From Stakelama sediminis (GTDB lineage Bacteria > Pseudomonadota > Alphaproteobacteria > Sphingomonadales > Sphingomonadaceae), in contig NZ_JACIJI010000001.1 in assembly GCF_014199335.1 (NCBI RefSeq), positions 248,001-312,000 of the forward strand: a stretch of 64,000 nt of DNA, in the 5' to 3' direction. A program made the position numbers and the translations under genes. The stretch's first letter is position 1. Each line of letters opens with the position of its first letter. The notes beneath the pieces were generated by a model. That model was not told the origin of the DNA. It worked only from the letters and a program-made list of their open reading frames with translations, and ran no database searches. Positions 38,521-46,606 of the stretch are shown piece by piece.

Positions 38521-39932
38521 GCCGCCACCTCACGCGCAACGCTCACATCGTCAAAGGGCAACACCATGTCGCCGACGATCTGGCCCTGCTCATGCCCCTT
38601 GCCCGCCACCAGCACGATATCGCCGCTTTCGGCCTCTCCGACGGCTTCGGCAATCGCTGCGCGGCGGTCGCCGATTTCCCGCGCCTGAGGAACGCCTTTC
38701 AAAATCATCGCGCGGATCGCCGCTGCATCTTCCCCGCGCGGATTGTCATCGGTGACGATGGCGAGATCGGCATCGGCCGCCGCCGCCTGCCCCATCGGCT
38801 CGCGCTTGCCCTGATCGCGGTCGCCGCCCGCGCCGAACACCACGATCAGCCGCCCGTCGACATGCGGCTTCAACGCCGCAATCGCGGCTTCCAGCGCGTC
38901 GGGGGTATGGGCATAGTCGATATAGACGGGCGCACCGGCCCGCGTAATCGTCGCCCGCTCCAGCCGCCCGCGCACCGGGGCCAGCCGCGACAGATTGGCA
39001 AGCGTGGTCGCCGCGTCGCCGCCGGTGGCGATTACCAGCCCGGCCGCCGTCAATGCGTTGGCGGCCTGATACGCCCCGATCAGCGGCAGGGTCACCCGAT
39101 ACTCCTTCCCGTCCGCCACGATCCCCAGTTGCTGGCCCAGCAGCGTCGGCTCGCGCGATATCAGCCGCAGCGTATCGCCATGCTCGCCCACCGTCACCAG
39201 CCTGTTGCCGCGTGCGCGTGCCAGATCGATCACCCGGTCGGAATGCGGGTCGTCCACCCACACGACCGCCGTGCCCTTCGGATCGAGCACTTCCGAAAAC
39301 AGGCGCAGCTTGGCGGTGAAATAGGCCGCCATGTCGCCATGATAATCCAGATGGTCGCGCGACAGGTTGGTGAAGGCCGCCGCCGTCACCGACACCCCTT
39401 CGCTGCGATATTGCGACAGGCCGTGGCTCGATGCCTCGAACGCCGCATGTGTCACGCCTTCGCGCGCCAGCCCGGCCATGTTCGACAGAAAGGTAACAAT
39501 ATCGGGGGTCGTCAGGCCGGTCTTGACGCTCTCCTGCGCCGTACTGACGCCCAGCGTACCGATCGACGCGGCGGAATGCCCGGCCATCCGCCAGAGCTGG
39601 CGCGTCAGTTCGACCGTGGATGTCTTTCCGTTCGTGCCGGTAACGGCGGCCACCGTTTCGGGAAAGGGTGCAAAAAAACGCGCCGCCAGATGGGCAAATC
39701 TTTCCCGCGGACGCCGGTCGGCGATATGCACCGCGCCTTCAACCTCCGCTTCGGGCCGCGCGACCACGGCAATCGCACCGCTCGCCACCGCCTGCGGGAT
39801 GAAATCCTCACCATTCACGCGCGCGCCTTCGAACGCGCCGAATATCGTGCCGGGCGCCACCTTGCGATGGTCGATGGCAAAGCCGGTGACGGTTTCGTTT
39901 TCAGATCCCTCGGTCAGTGTCCCCAATTTCAT
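38517..39932 (-). CDS. murE: UDP-N-acetylmuramoyl-tripeptide synthetase (meso-diaminopimelate-adding)
   Basis: MurE adds the third stem-peptide residue. The 471-residue protein has FAIDHRKVAPGTIFGAF, the ATP loop VTGTNGKTSTVEL, FEASSHGLSQYR, FTNLSRDHLDYH and VYIDYAHTPDALE. The substrate motif reads DNPR (in TDDNPRGED), which is the form that selects meso-diaminopimelate rather than lysine, as expected for a Gram-negative. It overlaps ftsI by 4 bp. Confidence 0.97.
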   Translation of the reverse strand: MKLGTLTEGSENETVTGFAIDHRKVAPGTIFGAFEGARVNGEDFIPQAVASGAIAVVARPEAEVEGAVHIADRRPRERFAHLAARFFAPFPETVAAVTGTNGKTSTVELTRQLWRMAGHSAASIGTLGVSTAQESVKTGLTTPDIVTFLSNMAGLAREGVTHAAFEASSHGLSQYRSEGVSVTAAAFTNLSRDHLDYHGDMAAYFTAKLRLFSEVLDPKGTAVVWVDDPHSDRVIDLARARGNRLVTVGEHGDTLRLISREPTLLGQQLGIVADGKEYRVTLPLIGAYQAANALTAAGLVIATGGDAATTLANLSRLAPVRGRLERATITRAGAPVYIDYAHTPDALEAAIAALKPHVDGRLIVVFGAGGDRDQGKREPMGQAAAADADLAIVTDDNPRGEDAAAIRAMILKGVPQAREIGDRRAAIAEAVGEAESGDIVLVAGKGHEQGQIVGDMVLPFDDVSVAREVAA

Positions 39933-41656
39933 TGCGTCGATGCCACTTTGGTTTCACTCGCTCCGTCGGTGCTTCCGGGTCGATGCCACAGAAGCGGGGT
40001 CAGGTCCGACACATCAATATCGCGATGCATGCTCGGCGTAACCCCCAGCATCGATCCCACGCGCGTAATGACATGCGATGCAACCGGCCCCGCCGTCCAT
40101 GCAGCGGTAGTGAAACCATAGGTACTGGCGTTGCCGACCGGTGCCACCAGCGTAGCGATGACGACATAGCGCGGATTATCCATCGGAAAGACCCCGGCAA
40201 AGGTCGAAACGTTGCTATGCTTCTCATACCGTCCGTTATTAGCGATTTCCGCCGTGCCGGTCTTGCCGCCGACCCGATAGCCGGGTGCCGCAGCCTTGCG
40301 CCCCGTGCCGTCGAGGACGACCAGTCGCAGCAACTGCCGCATCCGGTCGCTGGTGGCTTGCGAAAATACGCGCTGCCCCTTCGCCGCATGGCCGGGCGCC
40401 ACCTTCAACAGTGTCGCCGGGCGCCAGATGCCGCCATTGACCAGCGCGGCATAGGCGGTGGCAAGCTGAATCGGCGTAATCGCGATGCCGTGACCGAACG
40501 CCGTCGTCATCGTCGTCGTCCGCCCCCAATAGGTCGGCCAGAGCGGCGGCATCTTTTCCTCGATCTGGATTTGCGATTCCTGATCGAAATGCAGCTTGTG
40601 GAAGAGCTGCTTCATCTTGTCCTCGCCCATCAGGTCGGCGATGCGCGCCGTCGCGATGTTCGAGGAATAGATGAGGGTTTCGGGAATGTTCAGCCAGCGG
40701 CGCTGTTCATCGCCGGGATCGTCATGAATGGTGAAGCGACCGACCTTCAGCGGCTTGGTCGCGTCAAACCGCCGCGCCATCGACGTGACGGTACCGGTGT
40801 CGATCGCCTGCGCCATGGCCAGCGGCTTGAACACCGACCCCAGTTCATAGCGCGCCTGCGTCACATTGTTGCGAAGCTCCGCCTGCGTCGCGTGCTTGAT
40901 GTCATTGGGGTTGAAGGTCGGCAGCGACGACATGGCGATTACTTCGCCGGTATGGACGTCGAGCACGATGCCCGCTGCCCCTTCCGCCTTGAACTCGGCC
41001 ATGGCGGAGGACAATTCGCTTTCCATCGCCGCCTGAACCCGTGAATCGATTGAAAGTTCGACCGGATCGGCCCGCTTGTCGGGATCGGTCAGCCGCGCAT
41101 CCAGCGAACGCTCTATCCCCCGCAATCCATGCCCGTCGGCGCCGACAAAGCCCAGCACATGCGCCGCCAGCGTGCTTTGCGGGTAAAGCCGCTCCGGCTC
41201 CCGCCCGAACGCAATGCCCGGCTCACCGATGGCATTAACCCGTTCGACCGTTTCCGGTAGCGCCCGACGTGCCAGATAGGTGAACGGCACATCCAGATTC
41301 AGCTTGCGATAATACCATGCCGCATCATGCGCGGGCAGCACATTTGCCAGTTCTTGCGCCAGTTGCTGCTTGTCGCCGATCACCTTGTCGGGATGCACGC
41401 CGATCGACCAGCCGTCGATTGTCCGCGCAAGCGGCGCGCCGTTGCGATCGAGGATATCGGCGCGCGCGGGCACATAGCGCCCGTCGATCGCACCGGAATG
41501 ATAGGGTTCCGCCGAAAAGGCAAGCTGGGTCAACCGCCCGAGGATGAGCACCGCGCCCGCCAGGAACAGCAGCAGCAACACCATCAGGCGCATATGCGCC
41601 GTCGTCACCAGCGTCTGACGATCCGCGCGTTCAGATGGGGAAACAAGGACGATCAA
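39929..41656 (-). CDS. ftsI: Septal peptidoglycan transpeptidase FtsI (PBP3)
   Basis: FtsI crosslinks septal peptidoglycan together with FtsW. The 575-residue protein has a short cytoplasmic tail, one membrane helix (about 22-45), a pedestal domain and a transpeptidase domain with the three penicillin-binding motifs: S-x-x-K in GSVFKP, S-x-N in YSSNIAT, and KTG in GGKTGTAEI. The call of a TTG start at 41656 rests on its TTGA overlap with the ftsL stop, as with neighbouring junctions; the next ATG (MRLMVLL) would remove the cytoplasmic tail. Confidence 0.95.
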   Translation of the reverse strand: MIVLVSPSERADRQTLVTTAHMRLMVLLLLFLAGAVLILGRLTQLAFSAEPYHSGAIDGRYVPARADILDRNGAPLARTIDGWSIGVHPDKVIGDKQQLAQELANVLPAHDAAWYYRKLNLDVPFTYLARRALPETVERVNAIGEPGIAFGREPERLYPQSTLAAHVLGFVGADGHGLRGIERSLDARLTDPDKRADPVELSIDSRVQAAMESELSSAMAEFKAEGAAGIVLDVHTGEVIAMSSLPTFNPNDIKHATQAELRNNVTQARYELGSVFKPLAMAQAIDTGTVTSMARRFDATKPLKVGRFTIHDDPGDEQRRWLNIPETLIYSSNIATARIADLMGEDKMKQLFHKLHFDQESQIQIEEKMPPLWPTYWGRTTTMTTAFGHGIAITPIQLATAYAALVNGGIWRPATLLKVAPGHAAKGQRVFSQATSDRMRQLLRLVVLDGTGRKAAAPGYRVGGKTGTAEIANNGRYEKHSNVSTFAGVFPMDNPRYVVIATLVAPVGNASTYGFTTAAWTAGPVASHVITRVGSMLGVTPSMHRDIDVSDLTPLLWHRPGSTDGASETKVASTQ

Positions 41657-42249
41657 CGCAGACCAGCCTCCATTTTCGCGCCCTTCATCAGATCACCCAG
41701 CGTGGAATCGCTCAACAGTTTGCGGTCCAGCATGGCAACCTTTTGCTGGGTCGCCTGCACGGCAGGTACGGCAGAGGACGCCGTCGGCCGGGAATCGGTT
41801 ACAGCCGCAGTCTGAATTCTGGCTTCCGGTTCCTTCTCGTGGATCGCCGATGCGGGCGCTGCAATCGCGGAGGGAGCATCGGCACCATCGGTCAGCACCG
41901 GCGCCCTGGGCACGATCAGCGCAGCCACCTGAACATCTCCCTTGCCGAATTGTCCCGAATCCAGTTCGGCCACACCCTGCGCGCCGGGGTCCAGATACTG
42001 GTCGGGCGTCGGTGCGGCAAGCGCGAACAACTGACCGTTCCAGCGTTCAAGCTGCGCCATATTCGCGCGCGTCTTGAACTCGGTGTCCAGGTCGCGAATA
42101 TCCTTGCGCGCATCGACGATCGAACGCTGCACCGAATCCAGCCGCGCCCGCTCCGCCGCCACCCGCGACGTTACCAGATAACAGCTCAGCGCCACGATCA
42201 GGCACCCCAGCAACCATCCGAATCCCTTGAACCCCTGGGCAGCCATCAT
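41653..42249 (-). CDS. ftsL: FtsL-like cell division protein
   Basis: The 198-residue bitopic protein has a short N-terminus, one membrane helix ([21 protein letters not shown]) followed at once by a coiled-coil region ([21 protein letters not shown]), the FtsL layout, and a long disordered Ala/Pro-rich tail. Position between rsmH and ftsI is the classical ftsL place. Sequence similarity in this family is low, so the name rests on topology and context. Two ATGs in tandem (42249, 42246) overlap the rsmH stop. Confidence 0.82.
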   Translation of the reverse strand: MMAAQGFKGFGWLLGCLIVALSCYLVTSRVAAERARLDSVQRSIVDARKDIRDLDTEFKTRANMAQLERWNGQLFALAAPTPDQYLDPGAQGVAELDSGQFGKGDVQVAALIVPRAPVLTDGADAPSAIAAPASAIHEKEPEARIQTAAVTDSRPTASSAVPAVQATQQKVAMLDRKLLSDSTLGDLMKGAKMEAGLR

Positions 42250-43196
42250 TCTCCTCCCTTGCCGTGCCAGGCCTGCGCCGCCGTCCGCCGGGCAGCGCGC
42301 AATGTTGCGGAGCGCGCACGCGGATTGCGCGCCACCTCCGCCTCACCCGGCCGCACCGCACGCGCCGGGTTTTCGAAACTTGCTTCGCGAACCGGTTCGA
42401 CCGCAGGGCGATGCCGCGATCCCGCCGACACCTTGCCCGAGCGTTCGCGCAGGAACCGCTTGACGATCCGGTCCTCCAGACTGTGAAAGCTGACCACCGC
42501 CAGCCGCCCGCCGGGCTTCAGGCAGCGTTCCGCCGCTGCCAGCCCGTCGGTCAGTTCGTCCAGCTCGCGATTGAGATAGATACGCAGCGCCTGAAAACTG
42601 CGCGTCGCCGGGTCTTTGCGGTCGTGCGGACGATATCCCAGCGCCTTGCGAATGACGTTCGCCAGTTCCAGCGTCGTCGTAATCGGACGTGCCGCGACGA
42701 TCGCCCGCGCCACCCGGCGCGAGCGCGGCTCCTCGCCATATTGATACAGCACGTCGGCGATCAGCGCCTCATCCGCCTGATTGACGAAATCGGCGGCGGT
42801 CTCCCCCGACTGACTCATCCGCATGTCGAGCGGCCCTTCGGCCTGAAAGGAAAAGCCCCGCTCCGCCCGGTCAAGCTGCATCGACGACACGCCGATATCC
42901 ATGGTGACGCCATCGACCGGCAGCAGGTCGCGTCGCGCCAGCTCTTCCGCCATCGCAGAGAAAGGTGCCTCGATCAGCGTCAGCCGCCCTTCGGCCTCCG
43001 CCACCAGCGCCTGCCCTTCGCGTACCGCATCGGGATCGCGGTCGAACGCGATCACCTCCGCGCCGCTGGCCAGCATCGCGCGCGTATAGCCGCCCGCGCC
43101 GAACGTCGCGTCGACGTGCCGCTCACCGGGAACGATATCGAGGGCGGCGAGCACCTCATCCAGCAGCACCGGAACATGGGGAGCGACGACCGTCAC
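42246..43196 (-). CDS. rsmH: 16S rRNA (cytosine(1402)-N4)-methyltransferase
   Basis: RsmH (MraW) methylates N4 of C1402 in 16S rRNA. The 316-residue protein starts [13 protein letters not shown], then shows the SAM-binding [21 protein letters not shown], the [18 protein letters not shown] block, [14 protein letters not shown] and [17 protein letters not shown] set the start at the GTG at 43196, which overlaps the mraZ stop as GTGA; the longer in-frame start would read into mraZ. Confidence 0.97.
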   Translation of the reverse strand: MTVVAPHVPVLLDEVLAALDIVPGERHVDATFGAGGYTRAMLASGAEVIAFDRDPDAVREGQALVAEAEGRLTLIEAPFSAMAEELARRDLLPVDGVTMDIGVSSMQLDRAERGFSFQAEGPLDMRMSQSGETAADFVNQADEALIADVLYQYGEEPRSRRVARAIVAARPITTTLELANVIRKALGYRPHDRKDPATRSFQALRIYLNRELDELTDGLAAAERCLKPGGRLAVVSFHSLEDRIVKRFLRERSGKVSAGSRHRPAVEPVREASFENPARAVRPGEAEVARNPRARSATLRAARRTAAQAWHGKGGE

Positions 43197-43699
43197 AGCG
43201 CAATCCCCTTTTCCGCCAGCAGGAATTTGCACAGCGACACCAGGCGCGGTGATGCGCCGTCATAGGAAAGCAGCGTTGCCGGGTCCCAGATTTCGATTTC
43301 CTTGCCCGCACCGACGAACAGGGCGTGTTTGCCGATATTGGCGTGGAACCGCGGAAAGCCGCTCAGGATGAAGCGGCCACTGCTGTCATATTGATAATAA
43401 TCGGCACCCATCGCGGCATCGCGAATCATATTGTCGGCATCGACCGCCCGGTCCTCGGACAGAGCGGCCGCGCGCGCCTCCGCCTCACGCACGCGCGCCT
43501 CTCCCTGATCGAAATCATAGGCGAGGATGCAGGGTGCCCGCGAATGCGCACTGATGATGAACTGCCGCGCGATTTTCGACCCCGGCTCCGCATTGCAGTT
43601 GCGTTCGAGCGTGGCGCGCAGGGTGGCGGGGATGGCGACACGACCCTTGTCGTCCACCAACTGCAGCCCATTGCCGAAATAGTTGCCCCGTTCTGCCAC
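43193..43699 (-). CDS. mraZ: Transcriptional regulator MraZ
   Basis: MraZ is an AbrB-like DNA-binding protein that controls the dcw promoter. The roughly 168-residue product has the two SpoVT-AbrB repeats, each with its D-x-x-G-R-x-x-[IL]-P/S core: [10 protein letters not shown] near the start and [11 protein letters not shown] in the second half. The GTG at 43699 ([11 protein letters not shown]) matches the usual start; another GTG at 43720 is in frame. It is the first gene of the dcw cluster, and G-rich repeats upstream (43823-43857) look like its operator. Confidence 0.94.
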   Translation of the reverse strand: MAERGNYFGNGLQLVDDKGRVAIPATLRATLERNCNAEPGSKIARQFIISAHSRAPCILAYDFDQGEARVREAEARAAALSEDRAVDADNMIRDAAMGADYYQYDSSGRFILSGFPRFHANIGKHALFVGAGKEIEIWDPATLLSYDGASPRLVSLCKFLLAEKGIAL

Positions 43700-44198
43700 G
43701 CTTCGCCCTTTTTGGCGCACAAACTCCCCGCTTCCGCCGGACGACCATCGTCGCCCGACGACGTCATGTTGTCGGAAGCTGGGAATCCGTCCCCGTTGTC
43801 TAAAGCGTTAACCTAACCCCCCTGGGAACTCAATGGGAGAATACGGGAAATTAGGGTAATTACCCCCACTTTTATGGGCAAAGCAGGTATGTTTTTATTT
43901 TGTTCTGCGCGCTGTACGTAGTTTTGCTGATGGGGAAGAGGCGTTCGCCTGCGCCCGGACGGGATAGCGTGGGATGAGATGGGAACGGATGACGTCAAAC
44001 CGGGACGACTAACCGAGCCGGATCGCTTCAGGCGACGCGTGCCAGCTTCAGCAGGCGGCCAGCCGCATCCATCATCCGATGTCGGATCAGGCCGAATGAC
44101 CGCGATGGGGTGGTTTGCCGAAAGGCAGTTTCTGGTTGGAGAAGATTGTAAGTTGACGAAAGGAGAGCGATGTTGTCGGCGCTTTTGGGAGAACGGGT
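43700..44198. other. Non-coding gap between mraZ and a divergent membrane-protein gene
   Basis: About 500 bp with no supported gene; the short open frames in it have no recognisable protein features. It holds the dcw promoter region with TGGGA-type repeats (43823-43857), an AT-richer stretch (43840-43925), and on the other side GGGAGA (44187-44192), the likely ribosome-binding site of the next gene. Confidence 0.7.
43823..43857. promoter_or_regulatory. Probable MraZ operator upstream of the dcw cluster
   Basis: TGGGA (43823), TGGGA (43834), CGGGA (43844) and AGGGT (43853) are direct repeats about one helical turn apart. MraZ in E. coli binds TGGGN repeats separated by 5-nt spacers in front of its own gene. 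Here the G-rich strand is the one opposite to mraZ transcription, so orientation should be checked. Confidence 0.55.
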
Positions 44199-44675
44199 TT
44201 GCGTCCAATATCAATCCAGTGGTTCGACAGGCTGTTTCTATCAGGACTCACCCTTGAACTTGTCCTAAGAATTATCCGCGCGCGCGACTGGTTGCATATA
44301 TCTCATACAGGAAACGCCCTACTATTCACTGGAGTGGAGATATCCTATTTTTTGATTATGTGCGGGTTTTGGATAGCGATATCCCGATACCATAGTAAAA
44401 TCGGCAAGTGGACGTTGCCGATATTGCTCGCCACCATTCCAATCGGGATTGCAATGACAGCAGTCCGTCCTGGTGCGATATTTAATCATATCAACCTTGC
44501 AAGCGTCATGTTTGTGATTGTGAGACCGCTTCTCTACATCACAGCAACTATCATGCTTTTCCGACCCGATGCAGAAACTTGGTTTTCAGATTACTGGCGC
44601 GCTTCCTCCACGCTGGGGGTGTCGGCTAACGAGCTTACTGAAAATCAAGATGAATGGCGAAAATTGAGGCGATAA
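44199..44675 (+). CDS. Small integral membrane protein, function unknown
   Basis: A 158-residue protein with about four hydrophobic segments (FLSGLTLELVLRII, LLFTGVEISYFLIMCGFWIA, PILLATIPIGIAMTAV, VMFVIVRPLLYITATIML) and the end LFRPDAETWF, which recalls a family of sphingomonad membrane proteins of unknown role (from memory). The start is TTG at 44199 with GGGAGA 6-7 nt upstream. It is clearly richer in A/T than its neighbours, and rare codons such as ATA recur, hinting at later acquisition. It is divergent from mraZ and convergent with the next gene. Confidence 0.68.
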   Translation: MRPISIQWFDRLFLSGLTLELVLRIIRARDWLHISHTGNALLFTGVEISYFLIMCGFWIAISRYHSKIGKWTLPILLATIPIGIAMTAVRPGAIFNHINLASVMFVIVRPLLYITATIMLFRPDAETWFSDYWRASSTLGVSANELTENQDEWRKLRR

Positions 44676-44681
44676 CCGTCA

Positions 44682-44730
44682 CCCCTCTTTAGGGGCCGCC
44701 CATAACTTCGGACGATCAAACCCCGGCCCC
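44682..44730. terminator. Hairpin region between two convergent genes
   Basis: CCCCT-CTTT-AGGGG (44682-44695) forms a small stem; alternatively GGGGCCG (44692-44698) pairs with CGGCCCC (44724-44730). No T-run on either strand. It lies in the 57-bp gap between two 3' ends, so a termination role is plausible but weak. Confidence 0.35.
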
Positions 44731-44732
44731 AC

Positions 44733-45083
44733 CTAATGCACTTTCGAGCTGTCTTTTTGCTGCTCGGCGGAAATCTGGCTGGCGATCTTGTTGGTGCCGA
44801 TCGGTTCCATGGCGGACGCGCCGGGTGCCGCACCCAGTTCCGCCAGCGGCTCGTCGGTTTTCTTGCCGGTGTCCGCCGTATCGACGGTGTTGCCGGTCAC
44901 CGTCATGTTCGCCACGACATCGGATTTCGAAGAGCCGACTGTCGCCACGCTTTGCGTGTCCCCTGCCGACCGGAAAACCGCGCTGCCCGCCGCGATCAGC
45001 ACGAGCACCAGCGCAAGCCCGGTCATACCGACCCGGACCCGCTGCACCACCTGTGCGCTTTCCTGTTTGGGATGCTCGATCAC
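44733..45083 (-). CDS. Hypothetical single-pass membrane protein
   Basis: About 116 residues: a short N-terminus with EHPKQESAQVVQRVRVG, one membrane helix (MTGLALVLVLIAAGSAVF), and a polar, low-complexity, probably periplasmic tail. No known domain recognised. GTG at 45083 is the preferred start; the frame is open to 45104. It lies 42 bp downstream of cysK on the same strand, so it is likely in the same transcript. Function unknown. Confidence 0.65.
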   Translation of the reverse strand: MIEHPKQESAQVVQRVRVGMTGLALVLVLIAAGSAVFRSAGDTQSVATVGSSKSDVVANMTVTGNTVDTADTGKKTDEPLAELGAAPGASAMEPIGTNKIASQISAEQQKDSSKVH

Positions 45084-45125
45084 TGCGGGGCAATCTATGC
45101 CCAAAGGGCGCGGCTGTCGATACGG

Positions 45126-46109
45126 TCAGTCGCGCTCCGGCAGCGGCAGACCTTTCGCTTCCAGCCATTCGGGATTATAGAGCGTTGAAAGATAACGAAA
45201 TCCGGTATCGCACAGGATCGTCGCCACCCGGCTTCCCGGCCCCAGTTTCCGGGCCAGTTGCACCGCTCCCGCGACATTGATGCCGGAGGAAAGGCCGAGG
45301 CAAAGTCCCTCCTCATCCAGCAAGCGACGCACCCAGTGCAGCCCGTCCTCATCCGAAATACGGAATTGCGTATCGACGGGCGCGCCTTCCAGATTGGCGG
45401 TGATCCGCCCCTGCCCGATCCCCTCAGCCACCGAAGATCCTTCGGATTTCAGTTCGCCACAGGCATAATATTCGTACAGCGCCGCCCCGAACGGATCGCT
45501 GAGCGCGATGGTGATGCGCTCATCCTTCTGCTTGAGGCCCAGCCCGACACCCGCAAAAGTGCCGCCGGTGCCGACCGCGCAGGTAAAGCCGTCGATCCGC
45601 CCGTCCATCTGTTCCCAGATTTCCTCCGCCGTGCCGACGATATGCGCGCGACGGTTGGCGACATTGTCGAACTGATTGGCCCAGATCGCATTTTCCGTCT
45701 CTTCCGCGATCCGGCGAGAGGTGTGGACGAAATGGCACGGGCTGGCATAGGGCGCGGCGGGCACCAGCACCAGTTCGGCGCCCAGCGCGCGCAGCGTGTC
45801 CATCTTCTCCCGGCTTTGCGTTTCGGGCATGACGATGATCGTCCGATACCCCTTGGCATTGGCGACCAGCGCCAGGCCGATACCGGTATTGCCCGCCGTG
45901 CCCTCGACGATCGTGCCGCCGGGACGGATCAGGCCGCGCGCCTCGGCATCCTCGACGATGAACAGGGCGGCACGATCCTTTACCGACGCACCGGGATTGG
46001 TGAATTCGCACTTGGCGAAAATTTCCGCACCTGCGGCTTCGCTGGGGCCTTTCAGGCGCACCAGCGGCGTATTGCCGATCAGGGCGAGCGTATCTTGTGT
46101 CACTTGCAT
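45126..46109 (-). CDS. cysK: Cysteine synthase A-type enzyme
   Basis: PLP-dependent O-acetylserine sulfhydrylase makes cysteine from O-acetylserine and sulfide. The 327-residue sequence has LIGNTPLVRLKG, the PLP lysine in NPGASVKDRAAL, the substrate loop EGTAGNTGIGLA, and the phosphate-binding GTGGTFAGV. The end has LCDTGFRYLSTLYN. Some cystathionine-type enzymes share this fold, so strict assignment to CysK is probable rather than certain. The ATG at 46109 gives the normal N-terminus; the upstream frame is not conserved-looking. Confidence 0.9.
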   Translation of the reverse strand: MQVTQDTLALIGNTPLVRLKGPSEAAGAEIFAKCEFTNPGASVKDRAALFIVEDAEARGLIRPGGTIVEGTAGNTGIGLALVANAKGYRTIIVMPETQSREKMDTLRALGAELVLVPAAPYASPCHFVHTSRRIAEETENAIWANQFDNVANRRAHIVGTAEEIWEQMDGRIDGFTCAVGTGGTFAGVGLGLKQKDERITIALSDPFGAALYEYYACGELKSEGSSVAEGIGQGRITANLEGAPVDTQFRISDEDGLHWVRRLLDEEGLCLGLSSGINVAGAVQLARKLGPGSRVATILCDTGFRYLSTLYNPEWLEAKGLPLPERD

Positions 46110-46166
46110 GGGCCATAGATAGGGGGCGATCCCCCCGCCCGGCAAGCAAGCGCTGCTGTCAGCGTA

Positions 46167-46502
46167 TCAACCGCCGGTTGCAACGCCCGCCCGGTGCAGA
46201 TGCGGCCCCAGCCGCCCGCTGAGCGCCAGAAAGAACATGCGATAATCGCTGACCAGCGACCAGAGCGGATAGGTAAAGGTCGCGGGCCGGTTTCGTTCGA
46301 CGCGAAAATGCGCCACCCAGGCAAACCCATATCCCGCCAGCGGCACCGCGATCCACCACCAGCTCCCGTACAAAATCGCCAGTGCCGCAAACAGAAACGT
46401 CAGTGCGGTGCCGATATAATGCAGCCTGCGCGTCGCGGGCTTCGCATGTTCGCGCAGATAATAGGGCCAGAAATCGGCATAGCGGGTGATGGTCCGGGCC
46501 AT
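46167..46502 (-). CDS. DUF962 (Mpo1-like) membrane protein
   Basis: The 111-residue protein carries the DUF962 signature FWPYYLREHAKPATRRLHYIGT followed by two hydrophobic segments (LTFLFAALAILYG and WWWIAVPLAGYGFAWVAHF) and the VERNRPATFTYPLWSL block. The yeast relative Mpo1 is a dioxygenase in fatty-acid alpha-oxidation of phytosphingosine breakdown, so a lipid-oxidation role is possible but unproven here. The ATG at 46502 fits the family start; the open frame continues to 46583. It is divergent from the polymerase gene. Confidence 0.85.
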   Translation of the reverse strand: MARTITRYADFWPYYLREHAKPATRRLHYIGTALTFLFAALAILYGSWWWIAVPLAGYGFAWVAHFRVERNRPATFTYPLWSLVSDYRMFFLALSGRLGPHLHRAGVATGG

Positions 46503-46558
46503 GCGACCTTCATACGCCCTTTCGAAGGCATTGTCGCGATTGCGGCGGCCGTCGATTT

Positions 46559-46573
46559 GTTCTACACTTGTTC
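46559..46573 (+). promoter_or_regulatory. LexA (SOS) box upstream of the Y-family polymerase
   Basis: GTTC-TACACTT-GTTC is an exact match to the alphaproteobacterial LexA consensus GTTC-N7-GTTC. It ends 33 bp before the polymerase ATG, where it could overlap the promoter. The other side faces the DUF962 gene. Confidence 0.8.
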
Positions 46574-46606
46574 CCGTTTTCACGCTGGACTCGCGGCATC
46601 CCGACC

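Noticed and set aside
43979..44257. Open frame of 92 codons before the membrane-protein gene
   Set aside because: No ribosome-binding site, no domain, Arg-rich composition, and it overlaps the better supported gene starting at 44199.
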